From assembly GCF_002095535.1 (NCBI RefSeq), contig NZ_MLJI01000001.1, positions 629,604 through 693,603 on the forward strand: a stretch of DNA of 64,000 nt, written 5' to 3'. Positions 62,920 through 64,000 of the stretch are shown here, piece after piece. Below the pieces are notes generated by a model that had not been told where the DNA came from, ran no database searches, and saw nothing but the letters and a program-made list of their open reading frames with translations. The translations under genes were made by a program, and so were the position numbers. The DNA comes from Pantoea cypripedii. GTDB taxonomy: Bacteria; Pseudomonadota; Gammaproteobacteria; Enterobacterales; Enterobacteriaceae. Every line of letters starts with the position of its first letter. The stretch's first letter is position 1.

Positions 62920-64000
62920 ATGGCGGATATCACCTCACAGCTGCTGGATGGCCCGCTGGGCGCGCCCGAACTGGTACGTCGGCTTGGCATCAGCCAGGCG
63001 ACCCTGTCGCGCCAGTTACGTCAGCTGGACCAAATTGTCAGATGGGGCAAAGCGCGTGCCACGCGCTATGCCCTGCTGCGTCCGCTGCGAGGTGAAAGCC
63101 GTTTTCCCCTTTATCGGGTGTTGCCGTCGGGGCAAACGGTGCAAACGGGCTGGCTGGTGCGTACCTGGCCGCAGGGCAGTTGTCTCCATCTTGATGAACA
63201 GGAAAACGGGACCTTTTACGAAGGATTGCCGTGGTTTCTCAGCGATATGCGCCCGCAGGGTTTTCTCGGACGGCTTTGGGGACGGGAGAATGCGCAATCC
63301 CTCGGGCTGACCGAGGATCTGCGCGTCTGGAGTGATGAGCAATGTTTGATGGCATTGACGGTCACCGGCATGGATATGCCAGGCAATTGCCTGCTGGGAG
63401 CTACCGCCTATCAGCGTTGGTTACAACAATCAGCCCCGGTGGTGCTGAGCGCCGGGCAAAAAATCATGCGTTATCCGCAGCTGGCGCAGCAGGTGCTGGA
63501 TGGTGATGAAGTCGGATCCTCGGCGGCGGGTGAGCAGCCCAAATTTCTTTGTTACGCCGAAACCACCTCCGGCCAGCGCCATTGTCTGGTCAAATTCACC
63601 GTGGCGCGCCAGAGCGAAAGCAGCCAGCGCTGGCGCGATTTGCTGCGCGCGGAGGATTGTGCGCTGCGGCAACTGGCGGCGGCGGGGCTGGCGGCGGCGC
63701 GTAGCCAGATTATCGAACAGGGCGGCCAGTTGTTTCTTGAGGTCCAGCGCTTCGATCGGGAAGGTGAGCGGGGCCGTCGCGGCATGTGTTCCCTTGAGGC
63801 GGTCAGTGCCGAATTTTTAGGGCGACAGCAGCACTGGCCGGATGCGCTGCGCGAACTGGCGCGCCAGCAGCGCGTTGATGAGGCATCAGTGCAGCGCGGC
63901 ACGCTGCAATGGGCCTTTGGCCGCCTGATCGCCAATAGCGATATGCACGCCGGGAATCTGTCATTTTTTACCGGCGGCGATCGGCTGCAACTCACCCCGG
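62920..64000 (+). CDS. yjjJ: HipA-like kinase YjjJ with N-terminal helix-turn-helix, cut by window edge
   Basis: The first 360 codons from ATG 62920, preceded by GGAGG. Residues about 1-65 form a winged helix (GAPELVRRLGISQATLSRQLRQL) followed by WGKARATRYALL. The HipA kinase body includes the ATP-binding GEQPKFLC and LVKF Lys segment, LEVQRFDREG, and the catalytic loop FGRLIANSDMHAGNLSFF (H-x-x-N type). The end is outside the window. In E. coli YjjJ (HipH) is a HipA-type toxin without a separate HipB; the built-in DNA-binding part may do the antitoxin's regulating job. Confidence 0.9.
   Translation, partial: MADITSQLLDGPLGAPELVRRLGISQATLSRQLRQLDQIVRWGKARATRYALLRPLRGESRFPLYRVLPSGQTVQTGWLVRTWPQGSCLHLDEQENGTFYEGLPWFLSDMRPQGFLGRLWGRENAQSLGLTEDLRVWSDEQCLMALTVTGMDMPGNCLLGATAYQRWLQQSAPVVLSAGQKIMRYPQLAQQVLDGDEVGSSAAGEQPKFLCYAETTSGQRHCLVKFTVARQSESSQRWRDLLRAEDCALRQLAAAGLAAARSQIIEQGGQLFLEVQRFDREGERGRRGMCSLEAVSAEFLGRQQHWPDALRELARQQRVDEASVQRGTLQWAFGRLIANSDMHAGNLSFFTGGDRLQLTP

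Overview
The window looks like a chromosomal segment of a gammaproteobacterium of the order Enterobacterales, most likely Erwiniaceae close to Pantoea. The basis is a Tat-exported gluconate-type dehydrogenase operon, near-E. coli-like marC and opgB, a tRNA-Leu(CAA) that matches enteric leuX as I recall it, and a right end with the order fhuF, DUF1435 gene, three tRNA-Leu(CAG), rsmC, holD, rimI, yjjG, yjjJ, close to the E. coli order. The species call is inference; no rRNA or housekeeping marker was available for typing.

Left arm (1-8.9 kb): the end of a yjgR-type ATPase gene, an orphan periplasmic peptide-type binding protein, the three-gene membrane-bound gluconate/ketogluconate dehydrogenase operon, marC, an acidic protein of unknown function, and yjjA (DUF2501).

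Island (8.9-about 30.5 kb): leuX is the likely attachment site. Next to it lies a decayed P4-type integrase, followed by a translationally coupled operon: a SNF2/RapA-type helicase (DrmD-like), a 1640-residue adenine methylase, a giant YprA/DruE-type helicase with DUF1998 and nuclease-like C-terminal parts (split here by two apparent single-base insertions), and a UvrD-type helicase with a RelE/ParE-like N-terminus. This is a strong candidate DISARM-related phage defence system; as I recall, a class of this make-up has recently been proposed under the name ARMADA. Downstream are an antisense relic of another helicase, a broken Tlde1-type (DUF2778) effector with a frameshifted immunity gene, a NicO-family nickel/cobalt exporter gene and an AbiEi/AbiEii toxin-antitoxin pair.

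Middle (30.5-51 kb): ordinary accessory chromosome. It holds an AraC/GyrI regulator, a DUF1493 protein, a quinone oxidoreductase with divergent LysR, a DUF1176 protein, a YecA-like protein, a 2-oxoglutarate oxygenase paired with an orphan MetQ-like binding protein, a beta-lactamase-fold lipoprotein, an RcnB-like protein, a MocR regulator divergent from a GNAT acetyltransferase, a DUF1640 coiled-coil membrane protein, an APC permease, opgB, a tautomerase divergent from LysR, a glycosyltransferase, a beta-propeller protein and a histidine phosphatase.

Right arm (51-64 kb): a nucleoside-use cluster (MHS transporter, LacI regulator, nucleoside hydrolase, second MFS transporter) preceded by a perfect 18-bp palindrome; then a YbaK-type deacylase, frameshifted fhuF, a GGDEF cyclase, a DUF1435 gene under a Fur-like palindrome, a three-copy tRNA-Leu operon with a stringent-type promoter, rsmC, holD-rimI-yjjG and the start of the HipA-like yjjJ.

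Four genes are broken by one-base length changes in homopolymer runs (A5, T5, G4, G7). That pattern could be real decay or residual base-calling error, and it should be settled before the defence helicase or fhuF is called a pseudogene.
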